From contig JAFYBQ010000013.1 in the NCBI GenBank assembly GCA_017540085.1, positions 27,675-91,674 on the forward strand: a stretch of DNA of 64,000 nt, in the 5' to 3' direction. Within the stretch, counting starts at the first letter, position 1; every line of letters begins with the position of its first letter. The position numbers and the translations under genes were made by a program. This DNA comes from Synergistaceae bacterium. Its GTDB lineage: Bacteria > Synergistota > Synergistia > Synergistales > Aminobacteriaceae. Under the pieces are notes generated by a model. It saw only the letters and a list, made by a program, of their open reading frames with translations. It had not been told where the DNA came from and did not search any database. Of the stretch, positions 16,675 to 26,118 are shown piece after piece.

Positions 16675-17124
16675 TCAGCGTTTTGTGCAGTGAAGATGTT
16701 TCACGGCCTCGCGGAACTGTTCGGGAATTTCTGAGTGCTTCAGGTCTTTGACGGCTGAGTCGCTTCCGGCCTCGCAGGCTTTTTCGTAGTACCAGCATTT
16801 ATACTCTATCACGCCGAGAATGCTCTTCAGATTCTCAAGCTCCTGCTTCAGAATCTCGCGGCGTTTTCTGAATATCTCAAGCCTTGCGGGTAATGCTCCT
16901 TTTTTGCCGTCCATGTCGATGAACTTCCTGATGTCCTTTATCGACAGCCCGGAGCGTTTCAGGCAGTCAATCAGCCGCAGCTGTGCGTAATCCTCATCCG
17001 TGAATATCCGTATGTTGTTGCCGTCGCGCTTCAGGTTGGGAAGGAGTCCCTGCTTGTCGTAATATCTCAGTGTTGACGCAGGAAGCCCGGTAAGCTCCGA
17101 CATGTCTTTAATCGTGTAAGGCAA
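16675..17124 (-). CDS. MerR-family transcriptional regulator
   Basis: 149 aa. The N-terminal winged helix is typical (YTIKDMSELTGLPASTLRYYDKQGLLP, then FTDEDYAQLRLIDCLKRSGLSIKDI). A coiled-coil dimer helix follows with ILKQELENLKSILGVIEYKCWYYEKA. The effector region has one cysteine pair position (CWYYEKAC), not the conserved metal-site arrangement of MerR/CueR, so a non-metal inducer is possible. No target gene is certain; the 159 bases downstream hold only a weak 45-codon frame with no convincing start. Confidence 0.85.
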   Translation of the reverse strand: MPYTIKDMSELTGLPASTLRYYDKQGLLPNLKRDGNNIRIFTDEDYAQLRLIDCLKRSGLSIKDIRKFIDMDGKKGALPARLEIFRKRREILKQELENLKSILGVIEYKCWYYEKACEAGSDSAVKDLKHSEIPEQFREAVKHLHCTKR

Positions 17125-17170
17125 AATTTATCACTCCGATGTTGTGTGAGATGAGATAATTTTAACGCCT

Positions 17171-17350
17171 TCAACTTGACTTGAGGCACTCGCAGATTAT
17201 CCCGTCAATTTCCGCAGGGCTGTATGCTGTATCACATACCCATTCGCCATATGTCTTGGGTCTGTCAAGTAAACTGTGTATGAGATTTTTCTATGCCACT
17301 TTCGGGAAACGATCAGCGTATGGAGTAATGTCAAAATTTTTTCTCGCCAT
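17171..17350 (-). pseudogene. Small gene (about 59 codons) with in-frame amber stop
   Basis: From ATG 17350, preceded by a strong AAAGGAGG at 7-base spacing, the frame reads MARKNFDITPYADRFPKVA, then TAG at codon 20, then continues open (KNLIHSLLDRPKTYGEW to the end ECLKSS) and stops with TGA at 17171-17173. The coding-like character on both sides of the TAG and the perfect ribosome site argue for a recently inactivated small gene. Not recognised. The protein would be soluble with three cysteines in the C-terminal half. Confidence 0.6.
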
Positions 17351-17439
17351 TGTTCAGCCTCCTTTAACGCCTGTGATTTGTGCGCGGTGATATTATAATC
17401 AAACACATTCCACAACACTAAGGAGGAATCATCACAGCA

Positions 17440-17982
17440 ATGTACAAGTTAATCTGCAAAATTCTCGCGCTGGCGTTCGTATGTTCTCCGGCATTCGCTG
17501 ACGAACCCGCCGGGGCAAAACGTCCCCTAGCGAAATTCGAGACCTCAATGGGAGATTTCACCATCGAGCTATATTCCGACCTTGCGCCCAACACCGTAAC
17601 CAACTTCATCACATTAGCCCGCAAAAATTTCTATGACGGCGTAATCTTCCACAGGGTAATCGACAACTTCATGATTCAGGGCGGAGACCCTACCGGGACA
17701 GGCAGAGGCGGACCGGGCTACGCTATCCCCGATGAGTTCGGCGAGGGGCTGAAGCATGACGCGCCCGGGATTCTCTCGATGGCCAACGCTGGCCCTAACA
17801 CAGGCGGCTCACAGTTCTTCATTACGCTTGTTCCGACTCCGTGGCTTGACGGACATCACGCGATTTTCGGGCATGTTGTTGACGGTATGAAAGTCGTTGA
17901 GAAGATCGGCCATGTGAAAACTGACAGGCAGGACAGGCCGGTGAAGGAAGTAACAATCAAGACAATCACAATTGAGGAGTAA
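17440..17982 (+). CDS. Exported cyclophilin-type peptidyl-prolyl isomerase
   Basis: 180 aa with an N-terminal signal peptide (LICKILALAFVCSPAFA), so it folds proteins in the periplasm. Catalytic-site residues of cyclophilins are present: FHRVIDNFMIQGGDPTGTGRGG (Arg, Phe, Met, Gln), NTGGSQFFIT and LDGHHAIFGHVVDGM. It heads a run of co-directional housekeeping genes; the next gene begins four bases after its stop. GGAGG lies 13 bases before the ATG, a long spacing. Confidence 0.92.
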   Translation: MYKLICKILALAFVCSPAFADEPAGAKRPLAKFETSMGDFTIELYSDLAPNTVTNFITLARKNFYDGVIFHRVIDNFMIQGGDPTGTGRGGPGYAIPDEFGEGLKHDAPGILSMANAGPNTGGSQFFITLVPTPWLDGHHAIFGHVVDGMKVVEKIGHVKTDRQDRPVKEVTIKTITIEE

Positions 17983-17985
17983 GCC

Positions 17986-18948
17986 ATGAACAGGAAAGTA
18001 TACGTAACACGCGCCCTTCACACCTCCGTAATGAAAGCCCTCGGAAATATCTGCGAGTATGACGTGAACAATGAAGACCGCCTGGCCACACATGACGAAC
18101 TCGTGAACGCCGTCAAGAATTACGCGGCCATTATCACAATGCTGAACGATCCCATTGACGCGGAATTGATTTCGCAGGCCGGGCCGGATCTCAAGCTCAT
18201 CGCGAATTACGGAGTCGGCTTCAACAACATTGACGTAAAAGCGGCAACCGAGAAAGGAATCTACGTAACAAACACTCCTGACGTACTCACGGACGCAACA
18301 GCGGATACAGCGTTCACACTAATGTTCGCGGCGGCTCGGCGGGCGATCGAGGGAGATTACATTGTGCGTAATGAGTCGTTCGCGTGGGCACCCAAATACA
18401 TGCTGGGATATGACATCACCGGGCGCACAGTCGGCATAATCGGTGCGGGCAGAATCGGGACTAATTTCGGAATAAAGGCCGCAAGAGGCTTCAACATGAA
18501 GGTGCTTTACTACAGCCGGAGGACATCGCTTCACCTTGAGTCAGTCGGGGCGCAGAGAGTCGGACTTGAGGAATTATTAGAGCGGTCTGACTTTGTGAGC
18601 ATTCATTTACCGCTGACAGACGCAACACGCCACATGATAGGCGCAAAGGAACTCGCGAAAATGAAGCCGGACGGAATCCTCATCAACACATCGCGAGGCC
18701 CTGTAATCGATGAGAAAGCATTAGCGGACGCGCTCGCACGTCATGTTATCGCCGGGGCAGGGCTTGACGTTTACGAGAATGAACCCAACGTAGAACCCGC
18801 GCTGAAGACTCTGCGGAATGTCGTATTGCTTCCTCATATCGGGACGGCTACATTCGGCACCCGCAAGGAGATGGGCTTCATGGTGATACGGAACATTGAG
18901 GCCGTATTCGCCGGGAAAGAGCCTCCGCAGATGGTGAGAGTTTCATGA
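17986..18948 (+). CDS. D-isomer-specific 2-hydroxyacid dehydrogenase (glyoxylate/hydroxypyruvate reductase-like)
   Basis: 320 aa. The NAD(P)-binding loop is VGIIGAGRIGTNFG at about residues 146-159. Catalytic residues are Arg in INTSRGPVID, Glu in VYENEP and His in LLPHIGTATFG. YGVGFNNIDVKAATEKGIYV is the usual substrate-domain signature. It would interconvert a 2-oxoacid and a D-2-hydroxyacid; glyoxylate reductase is a common call but specificity is not settled. It overlaps the nnrD gene by four bases. Confidence 0.88.
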   Translation: MNRKVYVTRALHTSVMKALGNICEYDVNNEDRLATHDELVNAVKNYAAIITMLNDPIDAELISQAGPDLKLIANYGVGFNNIDVKAATEKGIYVTNTPDVLTDATADTAFTLMFAAARRAIEGDYIVRNESFAWAPKYMLGYDITGRTVGIIGAGRIGTNFGIKAARGFNMKVLYYSRRTSLHLESVGAQRVGLEELLERSDFVSIHLPLTDATRHMIGAKELAKMKPDGILINTSRGPVIDEKALADALARHVIAGAGLDVYENEPNVEPALKTLRNVVLLPHIGTATFGTRKEMGFMVIRNIEAVFAGKEPPQMVRVS

Positions 18949-19781
18949 ATGCTGAGGAACTGAGGAAATTATTGCTGCCCCGCCCGGAGGACATGCACAA
19001 AGGATTCCGGGGAAGGCTGCTTATTGCCGGGGGGTCATTGCGTTATCCCGGCGCCCCTGCTTTGAGCGCGCTGGGTGCTTTGAGGAGCGGAGCGGGAGTC
19101 GTAACCCTTCTGTCGTTGCAGAGTGTCTGCACTGTATGCGCTGCCCGTCTTCCTGAGGTGATTTACTGCTTTGATGATGACGCGTTCCGCTGGAAGGACG
19201 TAGCATTAGCACAGAAAAATATTGATGCTCTCGTGATTGGGCCGGGGCTTGACCGCAGTGTAGCCGCTGAGATTTTCACGTCCCGAATGTGGCGGGAATG
19301 GCCTGCGAAAATTCTTGTTGACGGGGACGGCCTGAACGCTTTAGCCTCATCGCGTGATGACATGAAACACAGGGCGGACGCTGTATTGACTCCTCATGAG
19401 GGGGAAGCTGGGCGGCTGTTAGGGATTCCAACGGCGCAGGTTCATGAGGACAGAGCCGGGGCAGTCCGTGAATTGTCCGAAAGATGGGGCTGTGTCGTGC
19501 TGAAGGGACATCATACGCTGATAGCCTCCGGGGAAAAGTTCGCAGAGATTCCCTACGGCGGGCCGGAATTGTCGGTGCCGGGGTCGGGCGATGTCCTGTC
19601 CGGGTGTATAGGGGCGTTCATGGCCGGGGGGCTTGAGGCGTTCGAGGCGGCTGTTCTTGGAGCGTCAGTACACGGCCTTGCGGGTGAACTTCTTGCGCGT
19701 GAAGGTGTTGACGGTGTATTAGCGTCAGAAATCGCCAACATGATTCGCAGAGTCATTCATGGCCTGAGAGCTGGAAAATGA
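18945..19781 (+). CDS. nnrD: ADP-dependent NAD(P)H-hydrate dehydratase
   Basis: 278 aa YjeF C-terminal (ribokinase-like) domain without the NnrE epimerase half. It repairs damaged NAD(P)H hydrates. Motifs: RGRLLIAGGSLRYPGAPALSA at the start, VIGPGLDRS, LVDGDGLNAL, TPHEGEAGRLLG and the catalytic GSGDVLSGCIGAFMAGG with Asp. Overlaps both neighbours by four bases, so it is embedded in a tightly coupled operon. Confidence 0.9.
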   Translation: MNAEELRKLLLPRPEDMHKGFRGRLLIAGGSLRYPGAPALSALGALRSGAGVVTLLSLQSVCTVCAARLPEVIYCFDDDAFRWKDVALAQKNIDALVIGPGLDRSVAAEIFTSRMWREWPAKILVDGDGLNALASSRDDMKHRADAVLTPHEGEAGRLLGIPTAQVHEDRAGAVRELSERWGCVVLKGHHTLIASGEKFAEIPYGGPELSVPGSGDVLSGCIGAFMAGGLEAFEAAVLGASVHGLAGELLAREGVDGVLASEIANMIRRVIHGLRAGK

Positions 19782-20038
19782 CGTACAGACGAAAGCGCGT
19801 TGACTGGGACGCAGAAATCCGAAAGACTGAGAATATCCGCCGGAAAGGTTTATTGATGAGCGTGCTTAGTTTCGGAATGGCTGTAGCGTTCATATTCGGG
19901 ATAAGCCGTTCAACGGGGGCTGATGTCGAAATTCCCCGGACGGTTTTATTTGCCGTGATATTCTGCGTGTCATGCGTTGTACTCCGCGTAATCATGAAGC
20001 ACCGTGCCGAAAAACGCAGCCGCAAAAATGATGACTGA
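19778..20038 (+). CDS. Small two-helix membrane protein, unknown
   Basis: 86 aa. A basic N-terminal 28 residues is followed by two hydrophobic helices (LLMSVLSFGMAVAFIFGI and TVLFAVIFCVSCVVLRVIM) and a basic tail, so both ends are predicted to face the cytoplasm. It overlaps nnrD by four bases and its 3' end overlaps tsaE. No known family recognised. Confidence 0.7.
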   Translation: MTYRRKRVDWDAEIRKTENIRRKGLLMSVLSFGMAVAFIFGISRSTGADVEIPRTVLFAVIFCVSCVVLRVIMKHRAEKRSRKNDD

Positions 20039-20465
20039 GTCAGGAATCTACATATCCCGCTCGGAGGAGGACACCCGGAAATTCGGCCATGATTTTGCCG
20101 GGACTCTTTCGGGCGGTGATGTCGTTCTCCTTTTCGGGGACTTAGGCGCGGGGAAAACGGTATTTGTGCGGGGAGTGTGCGAGGCTTTCGGGATTTCGGG
20201 AGTCCGCAGTCCTTCTTTCACGCTGGTGAATGAGTATGAGTCGCCGTCCGGGATTTTCGTCATTCATGCTGACTTGTACAGGCTTGACCCTGACGGAGTG
20301 AGCGCAACGGGACTCGATGAATACGCCGGGGATGATGACAGTATTCTTTTTGTCGAATGGCCTGACAGATGGACGAATCCCCCGGCAAATTCGGTGAGGG
20401 TATATTTTGAGTCGACAAGCGAGAACGAACGCAGAATCAGAGTCGAAAGGGGGATTTCACGGTGA
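20028..20465 (+). CDS. tsaE: tRNA threonylcarbamoyladenosine biosynthesis ATPase TsaE
   Basis: 145 aa from ATG 20028 (or 20031), both overlapping the end of the preceding gene. TsaE is the P-loop ATPase of the TsaBDE complex that makes t6A on ANN-decoding tRNAs. Walker A is LFGDLGAGKTVFVRG; RSPSFTLVNEY and HADLYRLD are conserved, and LFVEWPDR carries the catalytic Glu/Trp signature. A longer reading from 20004 adds eight residues without support. tsaB follows with overlap. Confidence 0.92.
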   Translation: MMTESGIYISRSEEDTRKFGHDFAGTLSGGDVVLLFGDLGAGKTVFVRGVCEAFGISGVRSPSFTLVNEYESPSGIFVIHADLYRLDPDGVSATGLDEYAGDDDSILFVEWPDRWTNPPANSVRVYFESTSENERRIRVERGISR

Positions 20466-21085
20466 ATATTCTTGCGGTTGAATGCTGCCTGAAACTTACG
20501 GGGGCGGCGTTGTCTGTTGACGGGAAAATTTCCGGCAGTGTACAGGAGGATTGCGGACGTAAGCAGACATCAGAGCTTCCCCGGATGTGTGAGTCTCTCA
20601 TTCACGGCGCGGGACTCACATGGCCGGACTTGGACTATATCGCCCTCACGAACGGCCCGGGATATTTCACTGGTATACGGGTCGGAGCGGCTTATGCTTC
20701 CGGGATTGCTTACGCTTCAGGCGCGGAGGTTATTCCCGTCTCAACATTAGAGCTTCTCCCGTACACCTACAGGAAGACTCACGGCGGGGGCGGTAAAATT
20801 CTGACGGTGATATACGCCGGACACGGTTTCGTTTATGCCTCGTGTGAAGGATTCTTGAAGGCCGGGGAATATTCACATGAGTCGGTTCTCTCGTGGCTTG
20901 GTGAAAATCCTGACGCTGTAACAATCTCCGATGACCCCGAACGCACAGCCCTTGACGCTGAAATTTTGCGTGTCAAGCCTGATGTAACGGACTTGTGCGA
21001 GATTGCCCGCTGTAATCTGAACATGTCAGTAAGTCCCGGAAGTCTCAAAATCTGCTACTATCGCGCCCCGCAGGGCGTAAATTAA
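20462..21085 (+). CDS. tsaB: tRNA threonylcarbamoyladenosine biosynthesis protein TsaB
   Basis: 207 aa from GTG 20462, overlapping tsaE. TsaB is the inactive ASKHA-fold partner of TsaD. The N-terminal LAVECCLKLTGAALSVDG and the central ALTNGPGYFTGIRVGAAYASGIAYA are diagnostic. The C-terminal half is divergent, as usual. tsaD is not in the window. Confidence 0.9.
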   Translation: MNILAVECCLKLTGAALSVDGKISGSVQEDCGRKQTSELPRMCESLIHGAGLTWPDLDYIALTNGPGYFTGIRVGAAYASGIAYASGAEVIPVSTLELLPYTYRKTHGGGGKILTVIYAGHGFVYASCEGFLKAGEYSHESVLSWLGENPDAVTISDDPERTALDAEILRVKPDVTDLCEIARCNLNMSVSPGSLKICYYRAPQGVN

Positions 21086-21104
21086 CAGGAAGGTTGATAC
21101 AAAT

Positions 21105-21632
21105 ATGAATGTTGCGTTGATTGTTGATTGTGTGCTGGGAATTATCCTGATATTTTTCCTTTACCGGGGACTCATCAACGGTTTTTCCGGCGAGGTTATC
21201 GGGCTTGTAGGGTTCTTTGTGAGTACGTTCTGCGCGTGGAAATTCTGCGACCCTGCCGCGGAGCTTGCTATGCGCTATATCAATGACCCGAATTTTGACC
21301 GCAATATGCTGTCCCTTGTCTGCTCGCTGGGAATTTTCTTCACGGTTCAGATTATATTCGCGGTTATCAGCTTGATTCTGTCATATGTCGTGAAGGTTAC
21401 GCGGCTTTCCGTTACGGATCATGTTTTCGGGATGATTGCGGGCTTCCTGAAGGCCGCTTTTATCACGGTGATAGTGTACGCGCTCCTGTCATCATTCCCG
21501 AAATTGATTCCGACTGAATGGATGTCTCAAAGCTGGTTCATGAAGGGAGCTTCTTTTGTGTGGCCGCCAGTCCGGGACTTGTTGCAGGAACACGGCATAA
21601 TAGACTTCACTGCGCTGACGGGCGGAATGTAG
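21105..21632 (+). CDS. CvpA-family membrane protein
   Basis: 175 aa with four hydrophobic helices. The N-terminal VDCVLGIILIFFLYRGLINGFSGEVIGLVG is the family signature (colicin V production type). CvpA homologues have roles in envelope homeostasis that are poorly defined. mutS2 starts on the base after its TAG; cvpA-mutS2 adjacency is common in many bacteria, supporting the call. Confidence 0.88.
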   Translation: MNVALIVDCVLGIILIFFLYRGLINGFSGEVIGLVGFFVSTFCAWKFCDPAAELAMRYINDPNFDRNMLSLVCSLGIFFTVQIIFAVISLILSYVVKVTRLSVTDHVFGMIAGFLKAAFITVIVYALLSSFPKLIPTEWMSQSWFMKGASFVWPPVRDLLQEHGIIDFTALTGGM

Positions 21633-23987
21633 ATGATAATATCAGACAGCACAGCAGAAATATTAGAGCTGGGAAAAAACTTGCTCCCCTTCCGTGAAAG
21701 ACTGCGAGGCGGATTAGGGGAGTTAATTTTGTCATCGCTGAAACCCGCCGGGGATTTCGACTCTCTCCGTGAACGCTCGAAATTATTGCGCGAATGGCTC
21801 GACATGACCGACCACAGCGGGGAGTTTGCGTTCAGCGCGGGACTTGACGCAGTGTCGGTGATGTTCCCGGGCGCGAAAAGGAGCGGAATTTTGTCGGGCG
21901 AGGAACTATTGAAGGTTCGTGCCGTCCTCAATTGCGCGAAAAGAATCCGTGAAGGACTCGCGGAAGTCTCGAAAGATTACGGGGCTGTTGACGCACTAAG
22001 ACGGAGCATAGGAGATTTCACGCCGGAGATTGACGCTCTGAATGTTGTTGAGGACTCCGGCAGACTCTCGGACAACTCATCGCACCGGCTCTCAGTCATC
22101 CGGGAGGAACTCGAAAATCTCAAGCGTACAGGCAGACGAATCGCGCAGAAACTTCTTGAGGACTCCGACATCACCAACATGTTGCAGGAACGCTCGCTGT
22201 CATGGCGTGAAGGTAGATTCTTGATGCTGGTACGTCAGGAATATATCAACCGATTTCCGGGGCTTGCTGTTGAACGTTCAGCGTCAGGAAATTCCGTATA
22301 CATGGAGCCGAAATCATTATCACGAGTCAACAACGATTTAATCATCAAGACAAAGGACGAGCAAGACGAGGAAGGATTAATCCTTCTCGAACTCACTCGA
22401 AAAATTTTGTCCCGCGAAAATGCCATCATCAACGCCGAAAAAGTAATAGGAACGTTAGACCTTCTATGTGTCTGCGATGATTTAATCCGTAATAAACACT
22501 GGGTAATCCCGGAGCTGTCAGCAAAAAAATTCTTCCGTCTCATTGATACCCGTCATCCAATGCTCAAAGATAAGGCCGTCCCTGTTTCAGTGTCATGCGG
22601 CGAAAACTTTTCGACACTCGTCATCACAGGCTCAAACACGGGCGGGAAAACAGTAACCCTCAAAACTGCCGGGGTAATGATCGCTCTTGCGTGGATGGGA
22701 CTCCCTTTGCCTGCGCGGGACGGTACAGCAATCGGGACATTTGACGCGATATTTGAGGACATCGGCGATGAACAGAGCATAGAGCAGAATTTATCGACAT
22801 TCAGCGCGCACCTTCAGAAGATCATTCACATTCTCAGGGAGGCGACAGACTCATCACTCGTTTTGCTTGACGAACTCGGAGCAGGCACAGACCCTCACGA
22901 GGGAGCCGCGTTAGGCGTGGCGATTCTTGAGACGCTGAAGCAAAAAGGCTGTATCACCCTCGCAACAACCCATCACAATCCCATAAAGCAGTATGCATTG
23001 ACGACAGAAGGAGTCGAGACAGCCAGCATGGAATTTGACATACAGAAATTACAGCCGACATACAGACTCTTGATGGGCATTCCCGGACGGAGCAGCGCAT
23101 TATTGATTGCACGGCGTTACGGAATGCCGGAGGAAGTATTGAGACTGGCGCAGGGGGAATTAGACTCGCGGGAAGTTACAGCTGAGGACATAATGAGCGA
23201 GCTTAACGAACGAAAAGCCGCCCTTGACACAGCAGAAAGACAGGTACACACGGCCATGAAGGAAGCGGAAGACCTCAAGCGGGCGTATCAGTCAAGAGTG
23301 AAGGAGATTGACACTCAGCGCGACAAAATCATGCAGGCCGCAGACCGTAAAGCCGAAAAATTTATCTCACAGGCTGAGGAAACATCAAAGGAAATTATAC
23401 GCAGTGTTGAAGAGTCAGCAAGGGACATCGCCCGGAAAGGCTACAACGTGAAAAGAAGAGAGCTAAAAACTTTGCGCGGGGTAATCGACAAACGGCACCA
23501 GAAACGCACCGAGCGCGAAATTCAGAACAGCCCGAAACCCTTTGAGCCTGCACCCGGAGTTACAGCGATGGTAGCAGGAAGCGGCATTGTAGGAATCATC
23601 AACGAGATTCGCAACGGACGCGCCTACATGACCGCCGGGCCTATGAGCGTTGACGTTCCATTGAGCCAGCTTATTGCCACCGACAAGAAAGCACAGGTCG
23701 CGACTCCTCCTGCTGACACAACGAGACTCCCCCGCCCTGAAACAGTCCCGTCGTCCATAATGGTGCGGGGAATGCTCGTAGCTGAGGCACTGCCCCTAGT
23801 GGCGAGCTATCTCGATAAGGCGTACAGGTCGAATCATTCTGTTGTTACTGTGATTCATGGCCGGGGTGAAGGAATTTTGCGGAGAGAAGTACACGCGCTG
23901 CTGTCGAGGCTGAATTACGTCAAAAGCTATCGGCTTGGCTCTGAGGGTGAAGGGGGCTACGGAGTAACAATAGTAGAGTTCAAATAG
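21633..23987 (+). CDS. mutS2: MutS2 endonuclease / ribosome-rescue ATPase
   Basis: 784 aa, full length. The MutS core and lever regions occupy the first half; Walker A is ITGSNTGGKTVTLKT and Walker B is VLLDELGAGTDPHEG. A long charged coiled coil (about residues 510-630) follows and the Smr domain closes the protein (VVTVIHGRGEGILRREVHALL). MutS2 proteins act in suppression of recombination or in splitting collided ribosomes. The gene abuts cvpA, and no mutS/mutL is nearby. Confidence 0.95.
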   Translation: MIISDSTAEILELGKNLLPFRERLRGGLGELILSSLKPAGDFDSLRERSKLLREWLDMTDHSGEFAFSAGLDAVSVMFPGAKRSGILSGEELLKVRAVLNCAKRIREGLAEVSKDYGAVDALRRSIGDFTPEIDALNVVEDSGRLSDNSSHRLSVIREELENLKRTGRRIAQKLLEDSDITNMLQERSLSWREGRFLMLVRQEYINRFPGLAVERSASGNSVYMEPKSLSRVNNDLIIKTKDEQDEEGLILLELTRKILSRENAIINAEKVIGTLDLLCVCDDLIRNKHWVIPELSAKKFFRLIDTRHPMLKDKAVPVSVSCGENFSTLVITGSNTGGKTVTLKTAGVMIALAWMGLPLPARDGTAIGTFDAIFEDIGDEQSIEQNLSTFSAHLQKIIHILREATDSSLVLLDELGAGTDPHEGAALGVAILETLKQKGCITLATTHHNPIKQYALTTEGVETASMEFDIQKLQPTYRLLMGIPGRSSALLIARRYGMPEEVLRLAQGELDSREVTAEDIMSELNERKAALDTAERQVHTAMKEAEDLKRAYQSRVKEIDTQRDKIMQAADRKAEKFISQAEETSKEIIRSVEESARDIARKGYNVKRRELKTLRGVIDKRHQKRTEREIQNSPKPFEPAPGVTAMVAGSGIVGIINEIRNGRAYMTAGPMSVDVPLSQLIATDKKAQVATPPADTTRLPRPETVPSSIMVRGMLVAEALPLVASYLDKAYRSNHSVVTVIHGRGEGILRREVHALLSRLNYVKSYRLGSEGEGGYGVTIVEFK

Positions 23988-24009
23988 GGCGTAAATCCCG
24001 CGCCTAACA

Positions 24010-24018
24010 TGATACAAT
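24010..24018 (+). promoter_or_regulatory. Extended -10 (TG-A-TACAAT) upstream of flavodiiron gene
   Basis: TGATACAAT lies 46 bases before the ATG, fitting an extended -10 promoter; no clear -35. Confidence 0.4.
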
Positions 24019-24063
24019 GACAATCAACAAATTAATCCCAGCAAAGGAGGAAAAATTTACCAC

Positions 24064-25257
24064 ATGTACAAACCCATAAAGGTGAACAAAGATACATGGT
24101 GGCTCGGAGTGAATGATCATGAGACTGACTTGTTCGAGTCTCTCTGGCCATTGCCGCAGGGAGTCGCCTACAACGCTTACGCCGTACTAGGGACGACAGC
24201 AACCGCCGCGATTGACACGGTGAAAGGCCCGTACCTTGACGATTACGTGAACAAGCTGACTCAGGCACTGGGACACAGGACGCTGAATTATCTTGTCGTG
24301 AATCACATGGAGCCTGACCACGCCGGACTCATTTCGCAGCTCAAATCCGTATGGCCGTCGCTGAAATTTATCGGCAACGCTAAAACTATTCCCATGCTCA
24401 AAGGCTATCACGGAATAACGGACGATGTTATAACGGTGAAGGACGGAGACACATTAGACCTCGGCGGGCATGTCCTGAGATTCTTTACTGTACCTATGCT
24501 GCACTGGCCTGAAAGCATGGTTACGTTTGACACAACAACGGGCGTATTGTTCTCGAATGACTCATTCGGCGGATTCGGGGCGCATGACGGCGGAATCTTT
24601 GACGACCAGAAAAACCCGGCCCGCTGGGAAGATGAGATGCTGAGATATTACGCCTGCATTGTCGCGAAATACTCGAACATTGTCCAAGTCGCGCTAAAGA
24701 AACTCGGCGGACTCCCAATCGCAAACATTTTCCCGTCTCACGGTACACTCTTCAGGAAGGACATAAAGAAAGTAATCTCACTTTATGACAAATGGAGCAA
24801 ATACGAGGGCGAGAAAGGCGCGGTAGTTGCTTACGGCTCAATGTACGGAAACACGCGGAAAATGGCGGAGGCTGTCTGCACGGGGCTGTCGTCAGCAGGA
24901 ATTGAGGATGTCAGAGTCTACGATGTATCACGCACAGACCCTTCATATATTCTGCGGGACATTTGGCGGTTCAGGGGATTCGCGCTCATGGCCTGCACGT
25001 ATAACACGCTGCTGTTTCCCCCGATGGAGGCATTATGCGCCAAGCTGTTAAACCGTATGCCAAAGAACAAGACGCTGGGAATCGCTGGGAGCTACTCATG
25101 GAGCAAGGGAGCATTAACCGCCCTGAAGGATTACGCCGAGAAAAGCAAGCTGACTCTTGTCGGGCCTGAAGTAGAAGTGTATACGTCCCCGACACCTGAT
25201 GACCTCGACAAACTTTGCGAGATGGGCGCGAATCTGGGAGAAGCGGTAAAGGCATGA
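24064..25257 (+). CDS. A-type flavodiiron protein (O2/NO reductase)
   Basis: 397 aa. The N-terminal beta-lactamase-like domain holds the diiron ligands NHMEPDHAG (H-x-E-x-D-H), LHWPESM, SNDSFGGFG and FPSHGTLF. The C-terminal flavodoxin domain starts near residue 255 with VAYGSMYGNTRKMAEAV binding FMN. Such proteins reduce oxygen to water or NO to N2O in anaerobes, taking electrons from rubredoxin. Together with the rubrerythrin at 2.7 kb it argues for a strict anaerobe with oxidative defence. speE overlaps its stop. Confidence 0.93.
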   Translation: MYKPIKVNKDTWWLGVNDHETDLFESLWPLPQGVAYNAYAVLGTTATAAIDTVKGPYLDDYVNKLTQALGHRTLNYLVVNHMEPDHAGLISQLKSVWPSLKFIGNAKTIPMLKGYHGITDDVITVKDGDTLDLGGHVLRFFTVPMLHWPESMVTFDTTTGVLFSNDSFGGFGAHDGGIFDDQKNPARWEDEMLRYYACIVAKYSNIVQVALKKLGGLPIANIFPSHGTLFRKDIKKVISLYDKWSKYEGEKGAVVAYGSMYGNTRKMAEAVCTGLSSAGIEDVRVYDVSRTDPSYILRDIWRFRGFALMACTYNTLLFPPMEALCAKLLNRMPKNKTLGIAGSYSWSKGALTALKDYAEKSKLTLVGPEVEVYTSPTPDDLDKLCEMGANLGEAVKA

Positions 25258-26105
25258 GCGGGTACGTTACGAGGCCGAAGCGCGATAATGAATTGTGGCT
25301 GAGTGAGTACAGCTCCGATAATCTCAAGCTCTCAATGCGCGTAAAGTCTCTCATTCACACGGAGAAAACGCCGTACCAGGATTTATTGATTGCTGACACC
25401 TACGAATATGGCCGGACTCTTATGCTTGACGGCGCGTATCAGCTCACGGAAAAAGACGAGTTCACGTACTCCGAAATGATGTCGCATGTACCGATTTGCG
25501 CTCACCCTGACCCGCAGAATGTCATGATTATCGGCGGCGGGGACGGTGCAATAATGCGCGAGGTTCTGAAGCATTCGTGCGTGAGGAAATGCACATTGAT
25601 TGACATTGACGAGAGAGTCATAGAGTCGTCAAAGAAATATCTTCCTTTCGCGGGCTGCTCGTTCAGTGATTCGCGGGCTGATGTGAAATGTATGGACGCA
25701 ATGAAATATATCCGTGAGACTGGCGAACGCTATGATGTTGTGATTGTTGACAGCACTGACCCTGTAGACTTTGCCGCGGGATTATTTCAGGCGGGGTTCT
25801 ATGATGATGTCAAACGTGTGATGACGGACTCGGCCATGCTGACGGAATTAACCGAGTCGCCGTTCACTGACACGGATTTGATGACCCAGGCGATTCGGGA
25901 GATGAGGAAAGTTTTTCCCTGTGTCCGAATGTACTGGGGAGTAGTGCCTACGTACCCTTCCGGGATGTGGACATACGGAATAGCGTCAATGCGTGAGACT
26001 GATTTCGCGCCTGCCAGGACAGTAACGCCGACAAAGTATTACACGAACGAGATTCACCGGGCGAGCTTTGTGCTTCCTCCGTTTCTTGAGGAGCTTATAC
26101 GGTGA
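25254..26105 (+). CDS. speE: Spermidine synthase-family aminopropyltransferase
   Basis: 283 aa from ATG 25254 (overlapping the flavodiiron stop); an upstream reading from 25215 is out of phase with any ribosome site. It transfers aminopropyl from decarboxylated SAM to putrescine. Signatures: EKDEFTYSEMMSHVP, VMIIGGGDGAIMREVLKH, VIVDSTDPV and the C-terminal YWGVVPTYPSGMWTYGIAS. Length matches bacterial SpeE. No speD or speA is nearby. Confidence 0.92.
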   Translation: MSGYVTRPKRDNELWLSEYSSDNLKLSMRVKSLIHTEKTPYQDLLIADTYEYGRTLMLDGAYQLTEKDEFTYSEMMSHVPICAHPDPQNVMIIGGGDGAIMREVLKHSCVRKCTLIDIDERVIESSKKYLPFAGCSFSDSRADVKCMDAMKYIRETGERYDVVIVDSTDPVDFAAGLFQAGFYDDVKRVMTDSAMLTELTESPFTDTDLMTQAIREMRKVFPCVRMYWGVVPTYPSGMWTYGIASMRETDFAPARTVTPTKYYTNEIHRASFVLPPFLEELIR

Positions 26106-26118
26106 GAACGGGAAAAAA

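Noticed and set aside
17197..17418. 73-aa minus-strand ORF and a 69-aa plus-strand ORF in the same place
   Set aside because: Both are in other frames of the small gene at 17171-17350, which has the ideal ribosome site and better coding character.
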